Below, piece by piece: positions 22,585 to 30,650 of a stretch of 30,728 bases of DNA. Origin of the DNA: JBDRNE01 sp043812935 (GTDB taxonomy: Bacteria > Omnitrophota > Gorgyraeia > Tantalellales > Tantalellaceae); assembly GCA_043812935.1 (NCBI GenBank), contig JBDRLO010000011.1, forward strand, positions 1 through 30,728, in the 5' to 3' direction. The position numbers and the translations under genes are program-made. Position 1 is the stretch's first letter. Every line of letters begins with the position of its first letter. The notes beneath the pieces are model-generated. The model made no database searches, had not been told where the DNA came from, and saw only the letters and a list, made by a program, of their open reading frames with translations.

Positions 22585-25164
22585 ATGAAAATTGCAAAAA
22601 AAATTAGCCTTTCGTTTTTGGCGACAGCTATAGTTATAGTTTCGGTCGTTGGCCCGATACTCTATATTATTTTTAGTGACAGTTTAAAGCAAGCAATCTT
22701 CGATCATTTAAGTACAACTATCCAATCAAGACGACATCATATAGAAACACTTTTAAAGGAATATGCGCATACAGCTAAAATGTTGGCTTTGTCCAGTTCT
22801 TTTAAGAATGTGTTTAATGAAAATCTGGATTATGACGCGAGAATAAAGAATGCATCAGATAAAATTCAAACTGTTTTAAATACGCATATAGATTTTTTCG
22901 AAATATTGATTTTTGATGAAAATGGCAAAATTATGGTTTCAAATCAGCCTTTGATGGAAACGATTAAGAAAGAGCGGTTAAACAAGTTTACTTTGGAAGA
23001 AAAAGATGTTTATTATGAGGACATGCATATTTTGGACCCTTCAAGGGTTATCGGGATATGTATAGCAGTTCCCATTTATTTTGAAAACGAACGGAAAGGC
23101 TTTATCTGTTTCCAGGTAAAAGCCGAGGAAATATATGATATTTTAACTGACAAAACCGGGTTGGGCGAAACAGGCGAGATATATCTGGTAAACAGAGAAG
23201 GGTATATGATAAGCCCTTCGCGATTTTTAGAAGATACTTTTTTGAAACTAAAAGTGGACACAGAGAGTACTCGAAAATATTTTGAAGACGTGAGAATTTA
23301 TAAAGATACGAGTCATCCGCACATACCATTTTTGGCAAAAGGTTATAGAGATGTTTTGGTTTTAGGCGAACATGATCATCTTAATAGTATGCAGTGGGGG
23401 GTTTTTGCTGAAATTGATGAAACTGAAGCTTTAATGCCGTTAAAAATAATGAGAAACGTTATTGCCGGAACAGTTTTAATTGTTCCATTAATTGCATGGA
23501 TACTGGGCATATTAGTTGCAAGAGTTATTGCTAATCCTATATGGCGGTTACATGAATGTACAGAAATGATAGGCAAAGGTAATCTGGACTATAAATGCGA
23601 AGTTACAACAAAGGATGAGGTTGGGCAGTTATCAACAGCTTTTAATAAAATGACGCATAATTTACAACAGACAACAACTTCAATAACAAATTTAAATAAG
23701 GAAATAGATGAACGTAAAAGAACGGCAAGAAAGTTAGCGGAGAGCCGCGCGCAGCTTAAAGGGCTGTTAGACGGGTCACCGGATTTAATTGCCCAAATAG
23801 ATACAAATATGAAAGTTGTCTGGGCGAATAAAGCCGCGCTTGATTTGTATCCGGATGTAATGGGGCGGTTTTGTTACAAAGCGTATGGAGACGGTTCAGA
23901 CGGGCCGTGTAAGGGGTGTCCCTGTATTCGAGCTATGAAAACAGGAAAAATAGAAACGGATATTGTATATAAACCGCATCTGCCGGGAATAGAAGGCGAA
24001 ACATATTGGGAAGACATTGGCGTACCGATAAAAGACGAACGGGGTGATGTAGTGGGAGTAATTGATATTGCCCGCAATATTACTGAGAGAAGAATAGCTC
24101 AGCAGGAACTTGAATTTGCACATAAACGAATTGAGTACATACTTGGCGCGACAAAAACAGGTTTGGATGTTATAGACGCGGATTATAACGTTATATACGT
24201 TGATTCTGAATGGAGAAAAATATACGGCGATCCAAAAGGAAAAAAGTGTTATGAATATTTTATGGGACGCAATGTGCCTTGTGAAGTATGCGGCATAAAA
24301 AAAGCGTTAGAAACTAAACAAATTGTTGTGACCGAAGAAAAGCTTCCTAGGGAAGGGAACCGTTTGGTTCAGGTTACAACCATACCGTTTCAAGATGAAA
24401 AAGGTGAATGGCTGGTAGCCGAGATTAACATGGATATTACGGAACGGCAAAGAGCGGAACAGGAAGTTAAACGAGCTGTAGAAATCAAGTCTGAGTTTAT
24501 TTCTATTGTGTCGCATGAATTAAGAACTCCGCTTACGGCTATTCGGGAAGGAATAAATATTCTTTCGGATGAAACAACCGGGCCCCTCAGTGATATGCAG
24601 AAAAATTTTATTAAACTTACTCAGCGGAACGTGGAACGTTTATCGCGTCTTATAAATGATGTTTTGAATTTTCAGAAACTTGAGGCTGATAAAGTTGTTT
24701 TTAAAATGATCAAAAACGATATTAATGAAGTTGTGCAGGAAGCGAAAAAAATTATGGAGCCGATTGCTCAAAATAAAGAGATTAATATTGCTGTAAGCGC
24801 TGCGATGTACCTGCCCAGATTTAAGTTTGACAGAGACAAGATTATGCAGGTAGTGACAAATATGCTTGATAACGCGATAAAACATATGGGTAAAGGAGAC
24901 GTTATAATTACTACGTCTATGGAAGAAGAACAAAGCGTCAGAGTGTCAGTCAAAGATACAGGAAAAGGCATAAGAAAAAAAGATATACCAAAACTTTTTC
25001 ATACGTTCGAACAAATTGAGAAAGGAAAAAACCGAAAAACCGGAGGTACAGGCCTAGGGCTTGCTATTTGTAAAGATATAGTTGAAAAGCACGGCGGCAG
25101 GATTTGGGTGGAATCTAAATTGAATAAAGGGGCAGAGTTTATTTTTGTTTTACCAATTCGATAA
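22585..25164 (+). CDS. Membrane hybrid-free sensor histidine kinase (Cache-HAMP-PAS-PAS-HisKA-HATPase)
   Basis: This 859-residue kinase has a first membrane helix (about 10-30), an extracytoplasmic sensor of double-Cache type (about 31-285, GETGEIYLVNREGYMISPSR), a second helix (about 290-315), HAMP (about 316-370), two PAS domains, and a catalytic part. The H-box is SIVSHELRTPLTAI with H644. The N-box is MLDNAIKH, the G1 box VKDTGKGI and the G2 box GGTGLGLAIC. Each PAS holds a cysteine group: GPCKGCPC in the first, and CYEYFMGRNVPCEVCG in the second. It should phosphorylate the receivers that follow. ATG 22585 follows TTGAGGA. The sensed signal is unknown. Confidence 0.94.
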   Translation: MKIAKKISLSFLATAIVIVSVVGPILYIIFSDSLKQAIFDHLSTTIQSRRHHIETLLKEYAHTAKMLALSSSFKNVFNENLDYDARIKNASDKIQTVLNTHIDFFEILIFDENGKIMVSNQPLMETIKKERLNKFTLEEKDVYYEDMHILDPSRVIGICIAVPIYFENERKGFICFQVKAEEIYDILTDKTGLGETGEIYLVNREGYMISPSRFLEDTFLKLKVDTESTRKYFEDVRIYKDTSHPHIPFLAKGYRDVLVLGEHDHLNSMQWGVFAEIDETEALMPLKIMRNVIAGTVLIVPLIAWILGILVARVIANPIWRLHECTEMIGKGNLDYKCEVTTKDEVGQLSTAFNKMTHNLQQTTTSITNLNKEIDERKRTARKLAESRAQLKGLLDGSPDLIAQIDTNMKVVWANKAALDLYPDVMGRFCYKAYGDGSDGPCKGCPCIRAMKTGKIETDIVYKPHLPGIEGETYWEDIGVPIKDERGDVVGVIDIARNITERRIAQQELEFAHKRIEYILGATKTGLDVIDADYNVIYVDSEWRKIYGDPKGKKCYEYFMGRNVPCEVCGIKKALETKQIVVTEEKLPREGNRLVQVTTIPFQDEKGEWLVAEINMDITERQRAEQEVKRAVEIKSEFISIVSHELRTPLTAIREGINILSDETTGPLSDMQKNFIKLTQRNVERLSRLINDVLNFQKLEADKVVFKMIKNDINEVVQEAKKIMEPIAQNKEINIAVSAAMYLPRFKFDRDKIMQVVTNMLDNAIKHMGKGDVIITTSMEEEQSVRVSVKDTGKGIRKKDIPKLFHTFEQIEKGKNRKTGGTGLGLAICKDIVEKHGGRIWVESKLNKGAEFIFVLPIR

Positions 25165-25253
25165 AAGGGCATGTGAAAGGACCAGCAAGTGCGGAATGAC
25201 AGAAAAATAGTGTTTTGCAAAGCTTTTATCCGATAAAATAAGGAGAAATGATT

Positions 25254-25616
25254 ATGGCTAAAAAAATTTTGGTTATTGACGATGAACTTGATATATTAGA
25301 AGTTTTATCTTTCAGGCTTGAGAAAGCCGGCTATGAAATAATAAGCGCTGTCAATGGGAAGGAAGCTTTAGATATTTTAAAAAAAATGATTCCCGATTTG
25401 ATTCTTCTCGATTTACGTTTGCCGGTTATAGATGGATATGAAGTTTGTCAACGCATTAAAACAGACAGCAAATTAAAAAAAATACCGGTTATTTTATTAA
25501 CAGCCAGCAATGTTTCGAAAGTGGAAAAAACAGCAAAAAAGTTTAATGTGGAAGGTTTTATAATAAAACCGTTTGATTATAAAGATTTAATCGCGAAAGT
25601 GGAAAAATTTATATGA
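25254..25616 (+). CDS. Stand-alone response regulator receiver (first)
   Basis: A single receiver domain of about 120 residues, CheY/Spo0F-like, with no output domain. From ATG 25254: acidic pair D9-D10, phospho-acceptor D53 (LILLDLRLP), switch T83 and K105 (IIKPFD). I chose 25254 because AGGAG lies 8 bases before it; the ATG at 25248 is only 2 bases from that site. It begins 90 bases after the kinase gene and its stop overlaps the ATG of the next frame (ATGA at 25613). It probably receives the phosphate of the upstream kinase and passes it on by protein contact. Confidence 0.93.
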   Translation: MAKKILVIDDELDILEVLSFRLEKAGYEIISAVNGKEALDILKKMIPDLILLDLRLPVIDGYEVCQRIKTDSKLKKIPVILLTASNVSKVEKTAKKFNVEGFIIKPFDYKDLIAKVEKFI

Positions 25617-25630
25617 AAGAGGAGAAGCTT

Positions 25631-25993
25631 ATGCCTAGAACAATTTTAGTTGTGGATGATGAAAAAGACGTATTAGAACTTTTAGCGACTAAACTAACAA
25701 TTGCCAACTATAATGTATTAACCGCTGATAACGGGCTGGACGCGTTAACAATTGCTAAGGCTGAAAAACCGGATCTGATTATACTTGATATTTTAATGCC
25801 TGGGATGGATGGCGCGGAAACAGCGGAAGCATTAAAAAATGATCCGGCAACAAAAAGTATACCGATAATTTTTCTGACGTGTTTAGTCACAAAATCAGAA
25901 GAAGAAAAACATATTAAAGGCGGAAGATATTTTATGGCAAAACCGTATGCTTCTGATGAACTTCTTGAAGTTATTGCAAAGCATTTAGCATAA
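25631..25993 (+). CDS. Stand-alone response regulator receiver (second)
   Basis: This is a second lone receiver with D9-D10, phospho-acceptor D53 (LIILDILMP), T83 and K104 (FMAKPYASDELL). I prefer ATG 25631, with GAGGAG 6 bases before; the in-frame ATG 25613 overlaps the previous stop and would add MKEEKL. It is similar to the first receiver but clearly diverged, so it is an old duplication or an independent recruit. It has no DNA-binding or enzymatic output domain. The following kinase-like gene begins 22 bases later, suggesting that one of the receivers talks to that protein. Confidence 0.93.
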   Translation: MPRTILVVDDEKDVLELLATKLTIANYNVLTADNGLDALTIAKAEKPDLIILDILMPGMDGAETAEALKNDPATKSIPIIFLTCLVTKSEEEKHIKGGRYFMAKPYASDELLEVIAKHLA

Positions 25994-26015
25994 CAATGTA
26001 TTAGAATGAGGAGAG

Positions 26016-26690
26016 ATGGTGGAACAGAATCCGGAATTTGATTTTTATGTTTATCATAGAATCGGGGGTAAACTTACGATAATTAAAGAAGCAGTTGCAA
26101 TTGTTCGAAGCGAAGCAGTAGGCGTTTTAACAAAAGAACAAAAGCATTTTTTAGATATGGCGGGATCAAACATAAATAAGCTTAACAAATTGCTCAGTGA
26201 TCATTTTAAGTTTCAAAATCTTAAGTCAGGTCAGATTAAAGTCTTGCCTCAAAAGAATGACCTTAACAGGCTTATCCGGGAGATAGCTTTCTTAGTGGAA
26301 CCGCCTATAAAATCAAAAGGATTAAAGCTTGTTTTGGATTTAAGTGAAACTCTTCCAAAAGCATTTTTTGACAAGTATCTATTTAAAGAAGCAATTTTAA
26401 ATATTGTTTCAAACGCAATTACTTATACAAACAAAGGAAACGTGACAATTAAAACGTTTTTAGACGGGAAAAATATAAAGGTTGCCGTAGAAGATACGGG
26501 TGCGGGGATAAAAAAAGAAGATATATCTGTTGTTTTTAACCATATTGAACAATGGAAGCGAACTAATAGAATATGTCTAGGCCTTGCGGTTTCAAAAGAA
26601 ATTATTAGCCGGCATAAGGGTAAAATTCGTATAGAATCTATATTAAATAAAGGTACAACAGTTTGGATCGCAATACCGGTAGCCGGTTAG
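26016..26690 (+). CDS. Small sensor-less histidine kinase, degenerate motifs
   Basis: The 224 residues cover only a HisKA-like dimer helix pair and a HATPase domain. No membrane or sensor part exists. The H-box reads YHRIGGKLTIIKEA: H14 is kept, but the usual E, R, T and P of SHELRTPL are replaced. The N-box (AILNIVSNAITY) and G1 (VEDTGAGI) are good, while the G2 box is RICLGLAV in place of GTGLGLAI. The phosphotransfer or ATP turnover may be weak; it may act as a phosphatase or a dimer partner for the large kinase. The ribosome site is GAGGAGA. The end VAG and TAG stop are part of a C-type repeat. Confidence 0.88.
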   Translation: MVEQNPEFDFYVYHRIGGKLTIIKEAVAIVRSEAVGVLTKEQKHFLDMAGSNINKLNKLLSDHFKFQNLKSGQIKVLPQKNDLNRLIREIAFLVEPPIKSKGLKLVLDLSETLPKAFFDKYLFKEAILNIVSNAITYTNKGNVTIKTFLDGKNIKVAVEDTGAGIKKEDISVVFNHIEQWKRTNRICLGLAVSKEIISRHKGKIRIESILNKGTTVWIAIPVAG

Positions 26691-26790
26691 ACCGTTAGAC
26701 CGTTACGCTGGTTTGTTGATGTAGGGACAGGCCTTGCCATGTACCCTGTGTGGTACATGGCCCCTGTGCCTGTCCGTTACATTATATAAA
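26672..26790 (+). repeat. Composite dispersed repeat copy 5, with long B hairpin
   Basis: The C module (26672-26710, ccggtagccggttagaccg) covers the end of the preceding gene. The long B unit (26724-26775) with the nested CCATGTACC/GGTACATGG hairpin follows, then 'gttacattatata'. No A module follows. The remainder of the gap to 26968 has 'ctcgggtatattcgggattcccttcgg' and an AT-rich stretch, probably holding the promoter of the next gene. Confidence 0.8.
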
Positions 26791-26968
26791 GACCCCCCTC
26801 GGGTATATTCGGGATTCCCTTCGGCCACAAGCCTCTCCCCTACAACATTTTCCTTAACCATTAACCATAAAATCTTTTCAAAAAACAACAAATTGTGTTA
26901 AAATACATCTCTTATTAACAGAGTATTCATAATCTGTGAGGGCTATAATTTCAGGGGAGGGTAGTAAA

Positions 26969-28408
26969 ATGAGCGGTATTTTTGGAGTAGTGTCAAAGGG
27001 TGATTGTTCAGAAGTTTTATTATATGGTACGGATTATCATTCACACCTTGGTACGGAATATGGCGGAGTTGCTGTATTAGGTGAAGATTTTCAACGTCAA
27101 ATTCACAGTATTAGCCAAAGCCAGTTTAAATCTAAGTTTTATGAAGATTGTAAAAGAATGAAGGGAAACAAGGGGATTGGTGTTATTTCCGACAGTAATG
27201 AACAGCCTATATTTTTAAATTCCAAGTTTGGGCCTTTTTGTATTGTTACAAGCGGTCTTATTGAAAACGCGGATGAACTCGCAAAAGATCTTCTTCAGAA
27301 AAACATTTCATTTAGTGAAATGAACAATAGTACAGTTAATGTAACTGAGTTGATTGCCAAGCTGATAAATCAAGGAGACAGCCTTATTAGCGGGATTGAA
27401 TATATGTTCGAAAAAATAGAAGGATCTTGTTCTCTTTTGCTTTTGAATAAAGATGGTGTATATGCGGCCAGGGATAGATGGGGGTATACGCCTCTTATTG
27501 TTGGTAAAAGACAGGATGCGTGGGCAGTTACTTCTGAAACAACGGCATTTCCGAATAACAGGTTTGAAACAGTAAAGTATCTTGCTCAGGGTGAAATCGT
27601 GCTTATAAATGAGAATGGTATGGCAGAGAAAAGGCCAGCAAACGATGATATGCAGATTTGTACGTTTTTGTGGATATATACGGGGTTTCCCGCATCAAAC
27701 TATGAAGGTATAAATACCGAAGTTGTAAGAGAAAGGTGCGGTCAGAAGTTAGCAGAGCATGACAAAGACATTGAAGTGGATTTGGTCGCGGGTATACCGG
27801 ATTCGGGTGTTGCGCATGCCATAGGGTATGCTATGGAGTCAGGTAAGCCGTTAAGGCGTCCTTTAGTTAAGTATACGCCCGGTTATGGCCGCAGTTATAC
27901 TCCGCCGTCACAGACAACGCGCGACTTGGTCGCTACAATGAAACTGATACCCGTAAAAGACATTATAAAGGGCAACCGGATAGCAATTTGTGAAGATTCT
28001 ATTGTGCGCGGGACTCAGCTTAAGAATTTTACCGTTAATAAACTTTGGGCTGACGGCGCGAAAGAAATACATGTCAGAGCCGCATGTCCGCCTTTAATGT
28101 TTCCATGTAAATTCTGCCTTTCCACACGAAGTATAAATGAACTTGCTGCGCGTAAAGCCATTCGTGATATAGAAGGCCATGATATAAAAGACATATCAGA
28201 ATATATGGATCCTGAATCAGAAAAGTACAAGAAAATGGTTGAATGGATTACCAAAGATCTGGATGTTACAACAGTAAGATTTCAAACCCTGGAAGATATG
28301 ATAGAAGCCGTAGGCCTTCCGAAAGAGAAGCTTTGCCGTTATTGCTGGACCGGACAATGCCCGCAAAGCGGTGTAGTGCAGGAGAAACAGAAAACAGGAA
28401 CTGTGTAA
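26969..28408 (+). CDS. PurF-like amidophosphoribosyltransferase paralogue without nucleophile Cys
   Basis: The product (479 residues from ATG 26969, with GGGGAGG 9 bases before; a GTG at 26936 is less likely) has the two PurF domains. The N-terminal amidotransferase begins MSGIFGVVSKGDCSE: serine replaces the Cys2 needed to take ammonia from glutamine. The C-terminal phosphoribosyltransferase keeps the PRPP loop IAICEDSIVRGTQL (about 338-351) and AGIPDSG. Four cysteines, C231, C380, C456 and C459, lie where B. subtilis PurF binds its 4Fe-4S cluster. It may use free ammonia for phosphoribosylamine, or have another task. A class of such Cys-less PurF relatives exists in other phyla. The last 43 codons have a second version at 29852-29980. 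Confidence 0.9.
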   Translation: MSGIFGVVSKGDCSEVLLYGTDYHSHLGTEYGGVAVLGEDFQRQIHSISQSQFKSKFYEDCKRMKGNKGIGVISDSNEQPIFLNSKFGPFCIVTSGLIENADELAKDLLQKNISFSEMNNSTVNVTELIAKLINQGDSLISGIEYMFEKIEGSCSLLLLNKDGVYAARDRWGYTPLIVGKRQDAWAVTSETTAFPNNRFETVKYLAQGEIVLINENGMAEKRPANDDMQICTFLWIYTGFPASNYEGINTEVVRERCGQKLAEHDKDIEVDLVAGIPDSGVAHAIGYAMESGKPLRRPLVKYTPGYGRSYTPPSQTTRDLVATMKLIPVKDIIKGNRIAICEDSIVRGTQLKNFTVNKLWADGAKEIHVRAACPPLMFPCKFCLSTRSINELAARKAIRDIEGHDIKDISEYMDPESEKYKKMVEWITKDLDVTTVRFQTLEDMIEAVGLPKEKLCRYCWTGQCPQSGVVQEKQKTGTV

Positions 28409-28414
28409 AAAGGA

Positions 28415-28506
28415 GGTTTTTTGCGCAGAAGTTTGCAAAAAACCCTCAAACATAGTATACTTATATATAAGTATACTTGTGCCAAAAAGTATCCTTGTTT
28501 GAGGGT
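28415..28506. promoter_or_regulatory. Nested palindromes before the ATPase gene
   Basis: Three inverted repeats lie between the purF-like stop and the ATPase. One is ggttttttgc (28415-28424) with gcaaaaaacc (28435-28444). The second is accctcaaaca (28442-28452) with its complement at 28496-28506. Inside the second is a perfect 24-bp palindrome at 28454-28477, built of agtatac/gtatact around an AT core. The central palindrome could be an operator for a dimeric repressor, and the whole an element end or terminator. Confidence 0.5.
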
Positions 28507-28527
28507 ATGCAATTGGAGTCTAGACTT

Positions 28528-29853
28528 ATGAGCAGAAAAGATGTATTTAAGAAAATAATTGTCGAAAACATAGATAAAGGGTTTTTCGCAGTGCAGAGAG
28601 AATTAAAGCTTCCTACGAACCTTGATTTGGTAGTGTCTCTATACGGTCCAAGAAGGTCAGGGAAGACTTATCTATTTTATCAGACAATTAAGAATATGCT
28701 TAAAAATGCTGATTCTCTAAATAGTATATTGTATGTAAATTTTGAGGATGAAAGGATTCTACCCTTTACCAAAGAGGATTGGGATCTTTTGCTGGACGCA
28801 TATTTTGAGTTATATCCGGAAAATTTAAATCAAACAGTGTATTTGTTCTTTGATGAAGTTCAAGAAATACCTCTTTGGGAAAAGTTTGTAAGGCGCTTAT
28901 CAGAAAAAAAGAAATTTAATATTTTTCTCACAGGTTCTTCTTCACGACTTTTTTCTCAAGAAATTGCGACATCTTTAAGAGGGAGAACCTTGAGCTTTTT
29001 TTTGATGCCGTTTTCTTTTAAAGAATTTTTAGCTTTCAAAAAATTTGAAATAGGAGAGCACTTAGAATATTCTCCAAAGAGGCATAAAGCCAAGAAGCTG
29101 TTTCTTGAGTATTTGAAATATGGCGGGTTTCCGGAAGTTTTAGACAAAAAAGAGCCTTTTAAAACGCAAATTCTACAGGGATATTTTGATTTAATTTTTT
29201 ATAAAGACATTGTTGAAAGATACAATATCCGAAATTTTAATCTTATGAAAAATTTAATGAGATATATGATTTCACATTGTTCTTCTTTGTTTTCGTTGAC
29301 CGCTTATTATAATTTTTTGAAATCGCAAGGAGAAAAAATCGGAAAAGATACCCTTTTTGAATATCTTTCCTTGCTTGAAGAAGTTAATTTTGTGCGTATG
29401 GTGCCGATCTTTGACAGTTCTCTAAAAAAACAAATGGTTAATCCAAAAAAATTGTATTGTATAGATACCGGGCTCATAACAGCAGCTTCTTTCCAGTTTT
29501 CAAGTAACAGAGGTAAATATTTGGAGAATATAGCATTCCTTGAATTGATGAGAAGAGGGAAGGATATCTTCTATTACAAAGGCGCGAAAGATGCGGAAGT
29601 AGATTTTTTGATAACCGAAAAAAATAAACCAAACCAGTTAATTCAAGTTTGCGCTGATATGGATAAACCCGGAACTCGGGAAAAAGAGATCTCATCCTTA
29701 GTTTGTGCGTCCCGGCAATTTAACATAAAACAGTGTTTAATCCTGACAGAAGATCAAACTGGAGAAATAGTTGAGGGCAAACTTAAAATTGAGATAGTGC
29801 CTTTATGGCAATGGCTGCTTGAATTGCCGAAAAGGCAAGCAGTTCGTAAATAG
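28528..29853 (+). CDS. AAA-type ATPase with DUF4143 C-terminal domain
   Basis: This is a member of the large AAA_14/DUF4143 ATPase family. Walker A is GPRRSGKT, Walker B VYLFFDEVQE, and the sensor region IFLTGSSSRL and SLRGRTLSF are typical. The C-terminal DUF4143 has EYLKYGGFPEV, FYKDIVERYNI and a late PD-(D/E)xK-like stretch DAEVDFLI...QLIQVC. Family members are of unknown function, often in mobile or defence-like settings. I chose ATG 28528 (GGAG 10 bases before) among TTG 28477 and ATG 28507. Homology to the end of the purF-like gene begins exactly at its stop codon, so the gene sits between two versions of that 3' end; see findings. Confidence 0.9.
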   Translation: MSRKDVFKKIIVENIDKGFFAVQRELKLPTNLDLVVSLYGPRRSGKTYLFYQTIKNMLKNADSLNSILYVNFEDERILPFTKEDWDLLLDAYFELYPENLNQTVYLFFDEVQEIPLWEKFVRRLSEKKKFNIFLTGSSSRLFSQEIATSLRGRTLSFFLMPFSFKEFLAFKKFEIGEHLEYSPKRHKAKKLFLEYLKYGGFPEVLDKKEPFKTQILQGYFDLIFYKDIVERYNIRNFNLMKNLMRYMISHCSSLFSLTAYYNFLKSQGEKIGKDTLFEYLSLLEEVNFVRMVPIFDSSLKKQMVNPKKLYCIDTGLITAASFQFSSNRGKYLENIAFLELMRRGKDIFYYKGAKDAEVDFLITEKNKPNQLIQVCADMDKPGTREKEISSLVCASRQFNIKQCLILTEDQTGEIVEGKLKIEIVPLWQWLLELPKRQAVRK

Positions 29854-29980
29854 GTTTCAGACTCTGGAAGACATGATAGAAGCAGTAGGCCTTCCAAAAG
29901 AAAAACTGTGCCGTTATTGCTGGATAGGCGAGTGTTTGCAAAACGGGTTAATGCGGGAAAAGCATAAAACTGACGTATAA
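29852..29980 (+). pseudogene. Displaced 3' end of a purF-like gene
   Basis: In one frame this encodes RFQTLEDMIEAV... through CRYCWIGEC to a stop at 29978-29980. It matches the last 44 codons of the gene at 26969-28408. In the first 23 codons after the Arg, all residues are the same while 8 third bases differ; after that, about half of the residues differ. There is no start, and it begins at the ATPase stop. It is a fragment of a gene that was under selection until recently, not an old decayed copy. Confidence 0.85.
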
Positions 29981-30053
29981 TGTAGGTGTATAAAAATCTT
30001 TAAAACATGGTTTTTAGATGTGTAATATCAAAGCCGGAAAATAATGTCCCAAA

Positions 30054-30140
30054 TTGTCATCCCGGAATCGACTGAAGCTCACGGCTTGTCATCCCGGAAT
30101 CGACTGAAAGGAGATATCCGGGATCTGTTATGTTAATTGT
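30054..30140. repeat. REP-like unit with tandem 23-base repeats
   Basis: 'ttgtcatcccggaatcgac' and four more bases occur at 30054-30076 and again at 30086-30108. After that, 'tatccggga' closes a palindrome with 'tcccgga', and the 24 bases 30117-30140 equal 455-478. The gap 29981-30284 holds only this repeat plus AT-rich sequence; I see no gene in the rest. Confidence 0.7.
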
Positions 30141-30293
30141 ATTTATTTTTTGGAATTGGTGTAAGTGATTTTTGGAAGGAACAAAGCCGATCTGTTCCAA
30201 AGATGGAATTGATATAAACAGTTGTGTAAAGAAAGTTAAACATGTTTTAGTTCTCGAAACAATGGTTAATTAATTTGAAAATGTGTGGAGTAT

Positions 30294-30650
30294 ATGCAGA
30301 ATTTTAAAAAAAAGTTAATTGACATACTCGATAAAAATTTAGGAAATGATTATTTGCTTTTTATTTTTGGATCTTTTGCCAAAGGTAAAATTGTTAAAAG
30401 TTCTGATATTGATTTAGCTGTGTACAGAGCGAAGGAGATTAATTCGGCGGAATTAATACAAGCAAAAGATGCTATGGAAAGGGATTTGGGAACTTTACGG
30501 GATATAGATATTGTCAATCTTACGGATAGGAACATAGGTGTTAAGCTGTTAGAGAATATTCTAGAGGAGGGTATAATATGGCGCGAAGCGAAAAATTCAA
30601 AAGAACTTTTGAAAAATTTGAAAAAGCGTTTGAAAAATTTAAAGAAATAA
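30294..30650 (+). CDS. MNT-type nucleotidyltransferase
   Basis: The protein is a minimal nucleotidyltransferase of about 118 residues. FIFGSFAKGKIVKSSDIDLAVY contains the GS(F)-x10-DxD signature, and IDIVNLTD has the third acidic residue. Such proteins pair with HEPN/HI0074-type partners, in some cases as MntA-HepT toxin-antitoxin systems in which MntA AMPylates the toxin. ATG 30294 is preceded by GGAG but only 3 bases away; GTG 30285 is in frame. The C-terminus is Lys/Leu-rich (LLKNLKKRLKNLKK) and overlaps the next gene by 73 bases. Confidence 0.88.
   Translation: MQNFKKKLIDILDKNLGNDYLLFIFGSFAKGKIVKSSDIDLAVYRAKEINSAELIQAKDAMERDLGTLRDIDIVNLTDRNIGVKLLENILEEGIIWREAKNSKELLKNLKKRLKNLKK

Noticed and set aside
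26800..26968. Riboswitch before the PurF-like gene
   Set aside because: A purine or PRPP riboswitch was considered, but I could not find the conserved core words or the paired stems; only AT-rich sequence and a weak imperfect inverted repeat are visible.
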